Below, piece after piece: positions 23,143-35,300 of a stretch of DNA of 64,000 nt; within the stretch, counting starts at the first letter, position 1; each line of letters opens with the position of its first letter. Source of the stretch: Myxocyprinus asiaticus (taxonomy: Eukaryota > Chordata > Actinopteri > Cypriniformes > Catostomidae); NCBI RefSeq assembly GCF_019703515.2, contig NC_059349.1:25726744-25790743 (forward strand), given 5' to 3'. The notes under the pieces are model-generated. The model was not told the DNA's origin. It was given only the letters and a program-made list of their open reading frames with translations, and did not search any database. Both the position numbers and the translations under genes were made by a program.

Positions 23143-23257
<115 letters not shown>

Positions 23258-23372
23258 CCAGGCTACATTTGCTTTGAGAATATTTCACTCTGTCAGTGGT
23301 AGGCCACTCTATATTTATGTTTTTGGACTTTTATAATGTGTACAATTAGTTTTTTCTTTGTTGAATAACTTC

Positions 23373-23378
23373 AATAAA
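23373..23378 (+). promoter_or_regulatory. csrnp1: Polyadenylation signal, csrnp1
   Basis: AATAAA about 820 bp after the stop codon, followed by T-rich sequence. The first canonical hexamer downstream of the microsatellite. Confidence 0.6.
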
Positions 23379-24111
23379 TTTTATTTCACAAAACTAATGA
23401 GAAATACTTATTTGAAGAAGAAGAAGAAGAAAAAAAGATTCTGGAAGAGCTATTGTAATTCAAAGAATACACAGCAAAATCTTGAAAATGGATAATAAAA
23501 TCTTGTGGAGGATAAAATCTATTTTATTAAAGCATTATTAAACTCTTAAACTTATCCAGTACTCTTAACCTATTGATTTAGGTACTCATTATTTGGATTT
23601 TTTAATGTTTCTAAAAATGGACACAAATTTGGGATCAAGAGGGTATTATTAGGTTTCATACTCCATATTACAACGTACAGTACATGATTGCTGTTTAGGC
23701 TTTCTAATTGTTCACAACCTGGCATCAAGGCCTGAAAATAATTTAAAGTTATCAATAAATTGCTTTATTCCAAATACAAGGACAAGTGCATTAATGTTTT
23801 TAGTAACACTTTACAATAAGGTTCTATTTGTTAACAGTATATAATGTATTAGGTATCATGAAGTAACATTGAACTATATATTTTATACAGCATTTATTAA
23901 TTTCTGTTAACCCTAGTTAACAAAAAAATACTATTGTTCATTGTTAGTTCATGTTAATTTATAATGCATTAACTAATGTTATCATATACAACTTTTGATT
24001 TTAAAAATGTATTAATATATGTTGAAATTAACATTAACCAAGATTAATAAATGCTGTAAAAGAATTGCTCATTGTTAGTTCATCTTAACTAATGTAGTTA
24101 ACTAATGTTAA

Positions 24112-24523
24112 AGGTGCACTCAGTAACTTTTGTCTTTGTGTCATCTTGGACTTACACTGACACCTAGTGGCTTGGATGCAGCATCATTTAAAATCAATAG
24201 TTTGCAGTTTCAGATGCCATTGTAGAAATGTAGTATTCACAGTCAGCCATGATTATTTTAATCAGTGAGTGAATGTGTCAAATAACAGGACGGTAACTGA
24301 GATTAAGTGAGTAGTGTTCGGCTCGTCATGTGATTCTAACATGGCAGCCCCCATGTGCGGATCATCTCCATGTAGAATAAAACAGCTTTTATAAGGTTAC
24401 TGATATGACTGGAGTCTTCATTTTAATGTGAGTGGTCATGATTTCCTACATATATTGCAAACTTAGAATTCATGTATTTTGGAGTTAAACTGTCTTAATG
24501 AGGAAAATGTTTTGAGTGCACCT
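24112..24523. mobile_element. TTAA-flanked MITE
   Basis: Inverted ends AGGTGCACTCAGTAA (left) and TTTTGAGTGCACCT (right), flanked by TTAA at 24108-24111 and 24524-24527. TTAA target duplication indicates piggyBac-like or Kolobok-like mobilisation. It interrupts an older TTAACAAATGGAACC-type repeat (about 23,805-24,560) that also occurs near 47,580-47,850 and 51,405-51,905. Confidence 0.7.
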
Positions 24524-24834
24524 TTAACAAATGGAAATTTATTGTATATTGTTACTGATTTTTTCATAGAAAAAAAAAAAGAAACCAAACAAAATTGTTA
24601 AGCACAGAATGAAGGTACCTATGTTTGAACACAAAAATAGCTTTTGTTTTGCGTTAAAGGAACCATCAGCAGTCTCATTGGTGATCCTGATTTCAAGCTC
24701 GATTACATTTCTTAGCGCCATCTAGCGCTGTGCACATGCGTCATACACTAGGAAGTGTAATCAAACTTGAAATCATGATCGTGCTCAGAGACTGCAATAG
24801 CAAGATGCACAGTAAAAAAAATATTTTGTTCTGT

Positions 24835-25082
24835 TCTCACCCAAAACCCATTGGATCGCTTCAGAAGACATTGATTAAACCACATTGATTACATGTATGC
24901 TGCTTTTATGTGCTTCTTAGAGCTTCAAAGTTTGGTCACCATTCACTTGCATTATAAGGACCTATAGAGCTGAAATATTCTTCTAAAAATCTTCTGCAGA
25001 AGAAAGTTATATTAATCTGGGATGGCATGTGTGTGAGTAAGTGAAGATAGAAATGTAATTTTTGGGTGAACTATCCCTTTAA
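24835..25082. mobile_element. hAT-type MITE, copy 3, left-truncated
   Basis: Right portion only: CACCATTCACTTGCATTATA through TTGGGTGAACTATCCCTTTAA. The left terminal repeat is missing. Confidence 0.75.
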
Positions 25083-25240
25083 ACATTTTGTATTATAATT
25101 AAGCAGTTTAGTAATTAACAAAAATAGCCACAATATTTTAACAATAGTAGAATAGCAGGTGTATGTGTAGAGGGGTCCATATTAGTTATTTTCTGTGGGA
25201 CACATGGGACCTCACAGGAATATGACAATCTAAACATTGG

Positions 25241-26075
25241 CAGTGTTGGGGAGTAACGGAATACATGTAATGGGATTACGTATTTAAAATACAAAATATA
25301 AGTAACTGTATTCCACTGCAGTTACAATTTAAATAATTGGTATTTAGAATACAGTTACATTCAAAAAGTATTTTGATTACTGAAGAGATTACTTTGCATT
25401 TTATTGTCATTTGTTTCATTTAATATTTAGTCCTTTCAGAACATTTATACATACAAATGATGCGATCCAAAGTGCATCTGAACAGCAGTGAAACACTTTC
25501 TTATGATGTGTTACATTCATACGAGTCGACAGAGAAGTACGTTTGGAGCAGAAGAAATAGAAATAAACCTTGTGTAAATTGTCAGTTTTACGCTAAGCTA
25601 AAATGCTATTTCTAGCCATTTTACATGCACGTTACCAGGTACGATATATTTTTCATATTTTTTTATCAAGAAAATTCACATTGGATCATAATTTCATTTT
25701 TTCTAGTAAGACTTTTGATATTAGGGCAAAAATCATATTTTTCATAATTTTTGTATTGTTTTCCTGTAAAAATATCTAAAAATCCTTAAAACAAGATCAA
25801 TTTGATTTATCTTGTTTTAGAAACAACACTGCATAAGATATTTATGTTTTTCAGAGAATGTATTTTTAACGTGTATTTTGTCTTACTGTACTGGCAGTGT
25901 TTTTATAGTCAAAACAAGTGAAAAAATCTACCAGTGCTGAAGAAGTAATCCAAAGTATTTAGAATACGTTACTGACCTTGAATAATCTAATGGAATATGT
26001 TACAAATGACATTTTACAGCATGTATTCTGTAATCTGTAGTGGAATACATTTCAAAAGTAACCCTCCCAACCCTG
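25241..26075. mobile_element. Non-autonomous hAT element, copy A
   Basis: Flanked by an 8-bp duplication AACATTGG (25233-25240 and 26076-26083). Ends are CAGTGTTGGGGAGTAAC and CTCCCAACCCTG, imperfect inverted repeats. 835 bp, no transposase. Highly similar along its length to 44843-45687, which has its own different 8-bp duplication. It sits only about 280 bp upstream of the gorasp1 start codon. Confidence 0.85.
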
Positions 26076-26356
26076 AACATTGGTATAACAAGTTTTCAAA
26101 TAAGATTACATTTAGAGTTAAATAAGAGTAACTGTTACACTGGCTGTCAAGACTGAGGTTCGAGTTTTAGACATAAGAGTGGGTTTAGGTGACAAACTTA
26201 AAAGAAGACAAACTGGCATCATGTTCGATTGCTCATGCCTGCCTCCAGGCACGCATAATGGACAACATGGCCACGATGTGATGAGTAATATCTGTTGTTT
26301 CGGATAGCAAAACATTACAAAATTACAATACATTAAGGTATTCAAGAGAAAGAGCA

Positions 26357-29300
26357 ATGGGTTTATCGCAGAGCAACGGTGCACCTGAGGGTGGTACAGA
26401 AGGCTATCATGTTCATGGGGTAAATAACTTAAATTTAGCTGGCTTTGGTTTTGACAACGAGCAGATTTGCTTGCTAGCTATTGTTTCAATGATACATTTT
26501 TCATGTCCGCATAGCTTTAGAATTTGAAAGATTTACCGTAAGAGAATACATAGTCTATCAGACTGTTCAGACTTGTTTTTTAAACCACGGTAAAAATAGT
26601 TTGTGGTTTGAAATTCAGACTTTGATTGGATATAAACCCGCTATGCGCTGTCCTAGACATGTAAATAATGTCGCATTTTATTCTTTATGATTTGTGAATT
26701 CAGATGACATAATCCTTTGCTCTGCAATCAGTCGTTTACATTTTACAACTTCATTTTCTAATGCAAATAGCTCCAAAAGTTGAACTCCTAGAAGAATGAA
26801 AACACTCTCACCTGATTTGTGAATTTTTTTCACAGCAGTTTGTTTTCCTGTCAACACTTTTTAAGTCCATGAGTCCGGACGGTGACAAATAAGCGCTCTT
26901 CAATTTTCGCTCTTAACTTTAACATTTCTAGCAAACACGCAGTCTGGGTTCATGCAAATGTACTTGTTTTCGATAGAGCCTGATTTGTGAAAACTTTCAC
27001 AATCACATTTGGCGACGTTTGATTGCGTCTTATTGCTCTACCCCCATTGCCTTGAGTAATAATAGGAAATCAGCTTATAATTCTAAAAACTGACCATCTT
27101 CAGAGGTCACAGTAGGCTCAAAAAGACCTTGATGATTTGTGAATTTTTTCACAGATCAGTTTTTGTGTCTCAACCATTTTTTGGGTTCTGGAGTCAACAG
27201 TTTACATAAATAAAAATAAAAATCAGTGTTAAATCACTATAATAATTTTTTTTTATTTATCACACATATACAGTGAAATTCTTCTTTTTCACATATCCCA
27301 GCTAGGCTGGGGTCAGAGTCAGCCATGATACAGCACCCCTGGAGCAGATAGGGTCAAGGGCCTTGCTCAAGGGCCCAACAGTGGCATCTTGGTGGTGCTG
27401 GGGCTTGAACCCCTGACCTTCTGATCAGTAACCCAGAGCCTTAACTGCTGAGCTACCACTGCCCCTTAGAATTTAGGGAGTTCTAATGGTTCCACAAAAT
27501 TTCTAATTTCACTAGTTTCACACAGAACTGGATTTGTGAAAACTTTCACATATTGATTTTACTCAGTTTGATGGCTTCATGCATATTGGCATTTTGAATC
27601 ATTCATAAACTAAGCCGTAAAACCAATGAACTTCTAACAATTCTAAAAAATGTTCAACTAGATGGGTCACACTAGGTTTAAATAGACAATCCTGATTTGT
27701 GAAATTTTTTCACAGATCAGTTTTTGTCATTTAACCCTTTTTTGAATCCACGTCTTCGTGTACTGATGAAGATATTAGAAACTTTGTGGAACCATTAGAA
27801 CTCCCTAAATTCTAAATTCTGAGATAACCTTCGAGGAGCTTGACAAGGTAATTAAGGCCCTGCCTACAGGCACACTATTTTGAGTCAGCATTTTACCTGA
27901 AAAATCAGAGTTATAGGCTTAGTGTTGTAATTGCTCTGTTTTTTAGTCTTTCCCATTTATTTCCTATGGTGGGTCAGAAATGACCTGGAACACCACGAGT
28001 GTTAGTTTTTTGTCACGTGTCCTAAACTCATTGAATACAGTCCAATTTTTGTGTGTGTTCAGATGGCAAATGTAGGAAAAGTAACCAAGCCTTGACCCAG
28101 CGAGATGAAGGATACCATTTTTATTAAAGAAACTAAATCAAGAGAGGTTACGTGACGCCATGCAAGAAGCAGACGTGTGAGCGACGAGCTCTGCGCACTT
28201 TGCTAATTTTTTATTATTCTCATGTTATAATCTGGTGAAATTCGATACACCCAGTTACACATTTGCTCTTTGAGGTAAAACATGGCAAAGAAGTCAAAAT
28301 CCTCGGGCTCTGGAGACATTAAAAGACACTTATGTGTTCAGGATGAAAGCCCTGACAGGCCTATAGACCGGGGACTCGATTTAGATGGCGCGGCAGGAGA
28401 GGAGATCCAGCGTCAGTTGTCCAACATGTCAGTGATGCTGACGAAGGTTCTTGCTGACTTGGAGGATCTCATTGTAATATGTCGATCGATTACGGTGGTG
28501 GAAATAAAATTCTCTGAGTTAGTTACAAGAGTGACTGATGTTGAGTGACAAATCGATTGTCTGGAATCTTTGGAGAGGGAATCATCCGCTAATCCGCCCG
28601 TGACCAAAGTTGATTTGGGACGGGTTCTTGAAAAGCTTGAAGATCTTGAGAATAGAAGCCGCAGGAATAACGTTTGAATAGTTGGAATTCCTGAGCATGA
28701 GTTGGGCAGAGATATGGTGAAATTCCTGGATGAGCTCTTCCCGAGTCTGCTCGACATAACAGGCCACAAGCTGGAAATCGAGCGAGCTCACAGAGGCCCT
28801 GCTCGCAGATCTGCTGAGGGAGACAGGCCCCGATCAATCCTAGCCAGATTTCTGAGATCATCCGATAAAGATCTTGTGTTGCGCCAGGCGAGGAGCAAAG
28901 GAAAGCTTTCTTGGAAGAATCATAATATTTTCTTGTTCCCGGACTTTGCAAGTTTGACGAGCGAAACGCGATCGGTTCAGGGAATGGAAGAAACACTTAC
29001 ATCAACGTAAGATCACTTTTGCATTGATGTTTCCGGCCAAGCTGAGAATAGAAGCGAAGGAGGGTCACAAAGTATTTACATGTCCCAATCAGGCAATGTC
29101 AGGCAAAGTATTTTCTGTTATGTAATTTTGCCTCACAAATTTGGTCGGATCATACAGTATGCCTCATTCATCAAAAAATCCAAAGCACGAGAATTTGTGG
29201 AGTTGGAAGGAAATATTAAAAGTGCAGAGGCAGAGCTGAAGTGCCATTTGTCATCTGAAGGCCTCAATTGACCCGATTGAAATATAGATATAATACTATT

Positions 29301-32300
29301 TTGTTGTGGAAAGTGGAGTTTTGGTTATTCAGGGCAAGACAGTCATACTTTGAGTTGGGGAACAAAGCAGGAAAACTTTTGGCTAGATATATAAAGCAGA
29401 GAGAGTCTTTTTCTACCATTCCCTCAGTGAAGTCTACTGGTGGTGAAATATTTACCTTGGCCATTGATATTAATAATGCTTTTAAAGAATTGTACCTTGA
29501 TCTCTATAGTTCCACGTCTTCGTCTACTGATGAAGATATTAGAAACTTTGTGGAACCATTAGAACTCCCTAAATTCTAAATTCTGAGATAACCTTGGAGG
29601 AGCTTGATGAGGTAATTAAGGCCCTGCCTACAGGCAAGGCTCCGGGGCCTGACGGCTTTGCCGCTGAGTTTTTCAAAACTTATGCTACGGAACTGGCTAC
29701 ACTTTTGTTAGAAGTTTATACGGAATCATTAAAGAATGGAAAGCTCCCGCCAACCATGACACAAGCCCGGATCAGTCTGATTCTTAAAAAGGACAAAGAT
29801 CCAAGCGAGTGTAAAAGTTACTGTCCAATTTCCCTGATCCAGTTAGATGTAAAAATGTTGTCAAAAATTCTGGTTAACCGATTAAGTAAAGTTATGACAT
29901 CACTTATACATATAGATCAGTTGGGGTTTATTTGGGGCCGTAGCTCTTCTGATAACAGTAGGCGTTTCATCAATATCATGTGGTCAGTAGCGAATGATCA
30001 ATCTCCGGTCGCTGCCATCTCACTTGATGCCGAAAAGGCGTTTGATATGGTAGAATGGGATTATCTTTTTAAGATTTTGGAAATGTATGGGTTTGGGAGT
30101 ACTTTTATTGGTTGGATTAAGTTACTTTATAGTCACCCTGTAGCAGCGGAACTAACAAATGGACTCATTTCAGATTATTTTACTCTGGATAGGGGCACCC
30201 GGCAGGGTTGCCCTCTTTCCCCATTATTGTTCTGTCTTGCCCTGGAACCATTAGCAGCCACGATAAGAAAGGATGATGATTTTTCAGGGGTGATTATGGG
30301 AGGTGTGGCGCATAAGCTTCTGCTTTACGCAGATGATATTTTATTATTCGTCTCCGACCCCACTAGATCTATGCCTTGCCTCCACAGAATTGTTAATTCC
30401 ATTTCCAAGTTCTCAGGATACAAAATCAGTTGGTCTAAATCCGAAGCTTTAGCTTTGACAGCGTACTGTCCAGTAATGGCCTTCCAGTCGGGCGCCTTCC
30501 AATGGCCCAAACAGGGCATTAAGTATTTGGGAATTTTATTCCCAGCAAATTTGTCTAATTTAGTCAGAGTTAATTTTGATCCCTTAATAAAAAGGTTTTC
30601 GAATGATGTGGACAGGTGGGCTTCATTACACTTATCGATGATTGGGAAGGTTAATGTAATTAAAATGAATTGTATTCCAAAATTCAACTACCTGTTACAA
30701 TCTCTCCCTATAGATGTCCCCCTCTCTTATTTCAGGCAATTTGATAGCATAGCGAAGTCCTTCATTTGGAATGGTAAGCATGCCAGGTTAAATTTCAATA
30801 AGTTACATAGGCCGATGGACAAAGGTGGGCTAGGCCTACCCAAGATTTTGTTTTATTATTATGCATTCGATCTCAGACATTTGGCTCATTGGTCGCTTCC
30901 ACCTGAAAGAGCCCCTTCCTGGTTATGCATTGAACAAGAACTTCTTGCCCCTATTTTGCCATTGCAAAGCCTTTCCATCAAACTAACCAGAGAAGTTAAA
31001 TCACACCTCATTATTTCAATATTTGCACTCAGTATGGACAAAAGTGTCCAGAGTGTTTAATTCAGATATTTCTCTAAATGTTGCCTCGAGCCTATGCCTA
31101 AACCCCAAACTATGCATTAATAAGACCCGTTTATGTTGGTCTGAGTGGATTGCGAGGGGGGTTAATACACTCGGTGATCTTTATGAGAGTGGTGTGATGA
31201 GATCCTTTGAAAATTTGGTTCAATATTTTGGGATCCCCAGATCTCAGTTTTTTAGGTATCTTCAGCTACGACACTTGCTCTGTACTATTTTTGGGAATAG
31301 CATACACCCCCCCCAAAAGTGGCAGATACTCTGGGAGAGGTGATTTCTGCTTTTGGAAAAGGCCACGAGGCATCAGTGTATTACTCCTTATTAATTCAGA
31401 GTCTGGGGGATGGAGTCTCAACCACTCTCAAAAGATTATGGGAGAGGGATTTAGACCTGGAATTGGAGGAGGGAGAATGGGCTAGGATTTAAAAAAAAAA
31501 AAAAAAGCATAAAACTGCATCTAGAGATGCAAGGGTGCGCCTTATACAATTCAAGATTTTACATCGGTTCTGTTGGACCCCCTCTTAATTGTATAGGCTT
31601 GGTCTTAAAGACACACCCATCTGCTGGAGATGCCAATCAGAGAATGGAGATTTAACCCATGTCTTTTGGGGGTGTGTTGAAATTCAAAAGTTTTGGTTAA
31701 AGGTGCAGAGTCTGGTATGCGAGGTGTTAGGTATTCAGGTATTATTCTGCCCCAGACTCTGTATCTTGGATGATGGGGTGGTCATTGACATTGTAAGTAG
31801 ACACATAAAGAATTGGGTCTTAACCAGTGTCATGATCACCAGGCAGATCATTTTGAGGGGCTGGAGGTTGGCTGGAGCACCCTCTTTTCAGGAGTGTTGC
31901 TCGGAGATGGGAAGGGTGGCGGCCTTTGAGGAAGTTACATTCAGAGGAACGGGGAGGTATAAAGTGTTCGTGGAGAAATGGGGCAGGTATTTGTCATTTG
32001 TGGATGTGTGATTATTGTTGTTGTGTTTTTTTATTTTTTATTTGTTTATTTATTTTTTATGTATTTATATTTTATTAAATTTTTTATGTGTGTGCATGTG
32101 TGTCTATGTCATTTAAGACCACTGTTATGTTGCTGGGGTTAGGGTGGGATTGGGAGGGGGAGGAGTAATAGTTGGGGTTAAGTTCGATTCTATGTATATA
32201 TGTTTTGTTCTATGAGGTACATTTATGTGAATCAATAAATATTGTTAATCAGAAAAATAAACTAAATCAAAATGGGTCAAAACACCGCACAAGGGTTAAA

Positions 32301-35300
32301 CAAAATGACTAGCTAGTTGACGTATCATCCATATCAAAATTGAATTTGTCAACAACAAACCAAAGCCATCAAACTGAGTCAAATCAATCTGTGAAAGTTT
32401 TCACAAATCCAGTTTTGTGTGAAACTAGTGTATTTTCATCATAATTACCATGTGTTTCAAGAATGTGACCCCTCTAAGACTATAACACTGATTTTTCAGG
32501 GAAACTGTTGCCCCATAAAAATAAAAAAAAAAAAGGGTTAAATGACAAAAACGGATTTGTGAAAAAATTCACATCATGACGGTCAATATGTTTCTAGAGT
32601 AACCCGTCAACATGCTCCGTTTTTAGAATCTTCAGCCTTTTATTACTTTTAGGCTTACATCCTTCATTTTTCACAATGCCAATATGCATGAAGCCATTAA
32701 CAGGACTAAAATCAATCTGAAAGTTTTCAGAAATCCAGTTTTGTGTGAAATTAGTGTTTTTCCATCATCGTTATCATGTGTTTCCAGAATGTGACCTCTC
32801 AAATCCTATAACACCTATAATTTTTCAGGTAAACTGTTGACTCATGCAATCAAACAATGATTGAGAGATAAAAATCCAAATCCAGTTTTGTCTGAAACAA
32901 GTGTTTTTCCCTGATTATAAGCAGTATGCTTTATAAAATGGCCTCCCAAGGCCTAAATAATAATTTTTCTGATGAATTGTTGACTCAGAAACTTAAACAA
33001 TTAGTTAACTGATATTAACTGAACTGTGAATTCACATCATAAAAGTCATTTTGAGCCAACTATGACCCATCTAGGTTTCACTTTTTAAAATTACAAGCCT
33101 TTTATTACTTTTTTGGCTTACATACTTAATTTTTCACAATGCCAATGTGCATTAAGCCATCAAACTGAGTCAAATCAATCTGTGAAAGTTTTCACAAATC
33201 CAGTTTTGTGTGAAACTAGAGTTTTTCCATCATAATTCTTATGTTTCAACCTCTCAAAGCCTATAACACAGATTTTTTTTAGGTAAACTGTTGACTCCAG
33301 AAAAATGGTTGAGACACAAAAACTGATCTGTGAAAAAAAATAACAAATCATCAAATGGTAGAGCAATAAGACGCAATCAAATGTGACAAATGTGATTGTG
33401 AAAGTTTGATGAATAATATTTGTCATTATTTACATGTCTACGACAGCGCATAGCGGGTTTATAGCCAATCATAGTCTGAATTTCAAACAGCAAACTATCT
33501 TTACCGCTGTGTTTTTAAATGTATTAATTTACTTTTTATTCATTATTGTTTGCATGTGTTGACAAATTTTGGATTAAAGTTAACAACTGTGTCTGATTTG
33601 GAATACATGTAATTCATCTGTGCACCTTTTTAAAGATTTGACAATTGTGTTTGATAAGCAGCGACTGTCAGGAAGTTAGATTTTGTCAGTTCTTCTTTGC
33701 TATAAATCTGACAGCTCGGAAAACATCTTGTCAATTACAACATTTACAATTTCTTGTTTAATAATAACACGTTATACCTCAATCTTTACTGTTTAAAAGT
33801 GCTTGTATAGTTAGTCTAATGTGTCTTAGGTTAAATGTAGTGGCCAGTCTATCACTATGGAGGAAGTGTGTTTAGAAACAGCTTTTGGATTTAAGCTTCA
33901 GCACAGGCGCCATGTCAGTGAAGAAAGAATGAAGCCGCATGAATAAAGGAACATTGTGTAATATTTATATCCAGAGACCACAAATTCCCACAGTTAGCAC
34001 ATGTACGTCTCTGAGAACTCTGTTTAAAAGCGTTTCATCTGGAAAGCATCACATTCTAATTAGTGGTAGACCGATATATTGGTTTTACAGATTAATCGGT
34101 GGTGATTGTTGCTTTTTGGAACTATCGGTTATCGGGAAAAATGTATGTTGATAGTTGCCAAAATAAGAGTCCCTGGTGTGTTTCGGGCTTGTTTGTATTT
34201 AAAAGTCCTGTGTTATGCACCAAATCTTAATTTTGTCTGGTTAGTATTGGGATTTTGGTTGAACAGAAAACTGCATCTGGGATTTTATTCGTTTTGGACT
34301 CTTTGTCTTTGCCCAGCATATTAAAGAAAGATTTTTTATTTTTATTTTTTATTTTTTATTTTTTTACATTCTATAAATTGATTTTAAAAACTATCGGCCA
34401 GTGAATCGGTTATCAGCCTTTCCCACTACCTTAGTTATCGGTATCGGCAAAATCCACTATCGGTCGACCTCTAATTCTAATGAACATCTTCTAAACATCT
34501 TAGAAAGATCAGATTTACAAACATTCTAAATCATAAATGTCTCAAAGACATCTGCTGAATGTCTTGTTGACATCCAAGAGGAAATATCTCATAGACGTAT
34601 TGCAGATGACGAAACAACCTAAAAAATAAGTCTTCCAGATGTGAACACACACATCAAATATACACATCAGACGTTTGGGTGATGTACATGTTCAATCAGA
34701 TATTACTTCAAAATTACTTATTACATCACCCATATGTCTATTTGACATGTGTTTACATCTGGAAGACGTCTTTTTTCATTGTTTGCTCATCTGCAATACG
34801 TCTATAAGACGTATGACAATAAGTAGGTCTCGTATGTCAATAAGACATCAGATGTTAATTTACATTCATCAGATGTGATTTAGTTTGCAAATCTGATCTT
34901 TCTAAGATGTTTTGCAGACATTAATTAGATTGTGATGCTTTCCAGATGCAAAGATCTAAAACAGACATTTCGGAGATGTATGTATGCTATCTGGGATATT
35001 CCCCAGTCGTTAAACTCCCTAAGATGCACAATAATGTGTAAAACAGCACTGAGTAGGAATTTAAATACATTTGAATATAGAGCTTATAAATCTGTATGAA
35101 ATGAATTTTCATGAATGAAGATCTGTCTTTTATAGATCCAAGAGAATTCACCTGCAGAGAGAGCTGGTCTGGATCCCTTTTTTGATTTCATCATATCCAT
35201 TGGCAATAATCGCCTTGTAAGTTTGTATTTATAGAACTCTGTTGGGTATTTCTTGTAATCTGGAAAAAAAAATAGTGTCCTGTTATCCAGACATTTAACT

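Larger units (their letters stand above)
28142..32258 (+). mobile_element. L1-type LINE, endonuclease region deleted
   Basis: Bounded by a 12-bp target duplication AAACTAAATCAA (28130-28141 and 32259-32270). It has a GC-richer 5' leader, a broken ORF1 (from 28282), ORF2 reverse transcriptase (to 31060), a carboxy-terminal Cys-rich segment (31589-32011), and a T-rich 3' untranslated region ending near AATCAATAAA. Both ends are present, so it is not the usual 5'-truncated copy. The ORF2 endonuclease domain that should lie between ORF1 and the reverse transcriptase is missing: ORF1 sequence ends near 29,100 and ORF2 resumes after the endonuclease at about 29,110. Several frameshifts and stops; not mobile on its own. 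Confidence 0.85.
26575..33520. mobile_element. Large fold-back repeat interrupted by an L1
   Basis: The outer arms are inverted copies: TAGTTTG.GGTTTGAAATTCAGACT.TGATTGG and TATAAACCCGCTATGCGCTG at the left (about 26,590-26,660) reappear complemented at about 33,440-33,510. The arms run to about 27,742 and back from about 32,533. Each arm is built of degenerate units of about 300 bp whose core is a small palindrome, TGTGAAAGTTTTCACA (for example near 27,535, 32,395 and 33,185). No coding sequence of its own. A V-SINE and LINE fragments lie in the left arm; a full L1 sits near the centre. Superfamily and target duplication not determined. Confidence 0.65.
26420..35135 (+). other. gorasp1 intron 1
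   Basis: Opens GTAAATAAC and closes TCTTTTATAG. Nearly all of its 8.7 kb is transposable DNA: a fold-back repeat (26575-33520) holding a V-SINE and an L1, then a full palindromic MITE (about 33984-34992) with a nested hAT MITE. Confidence 0.9.
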
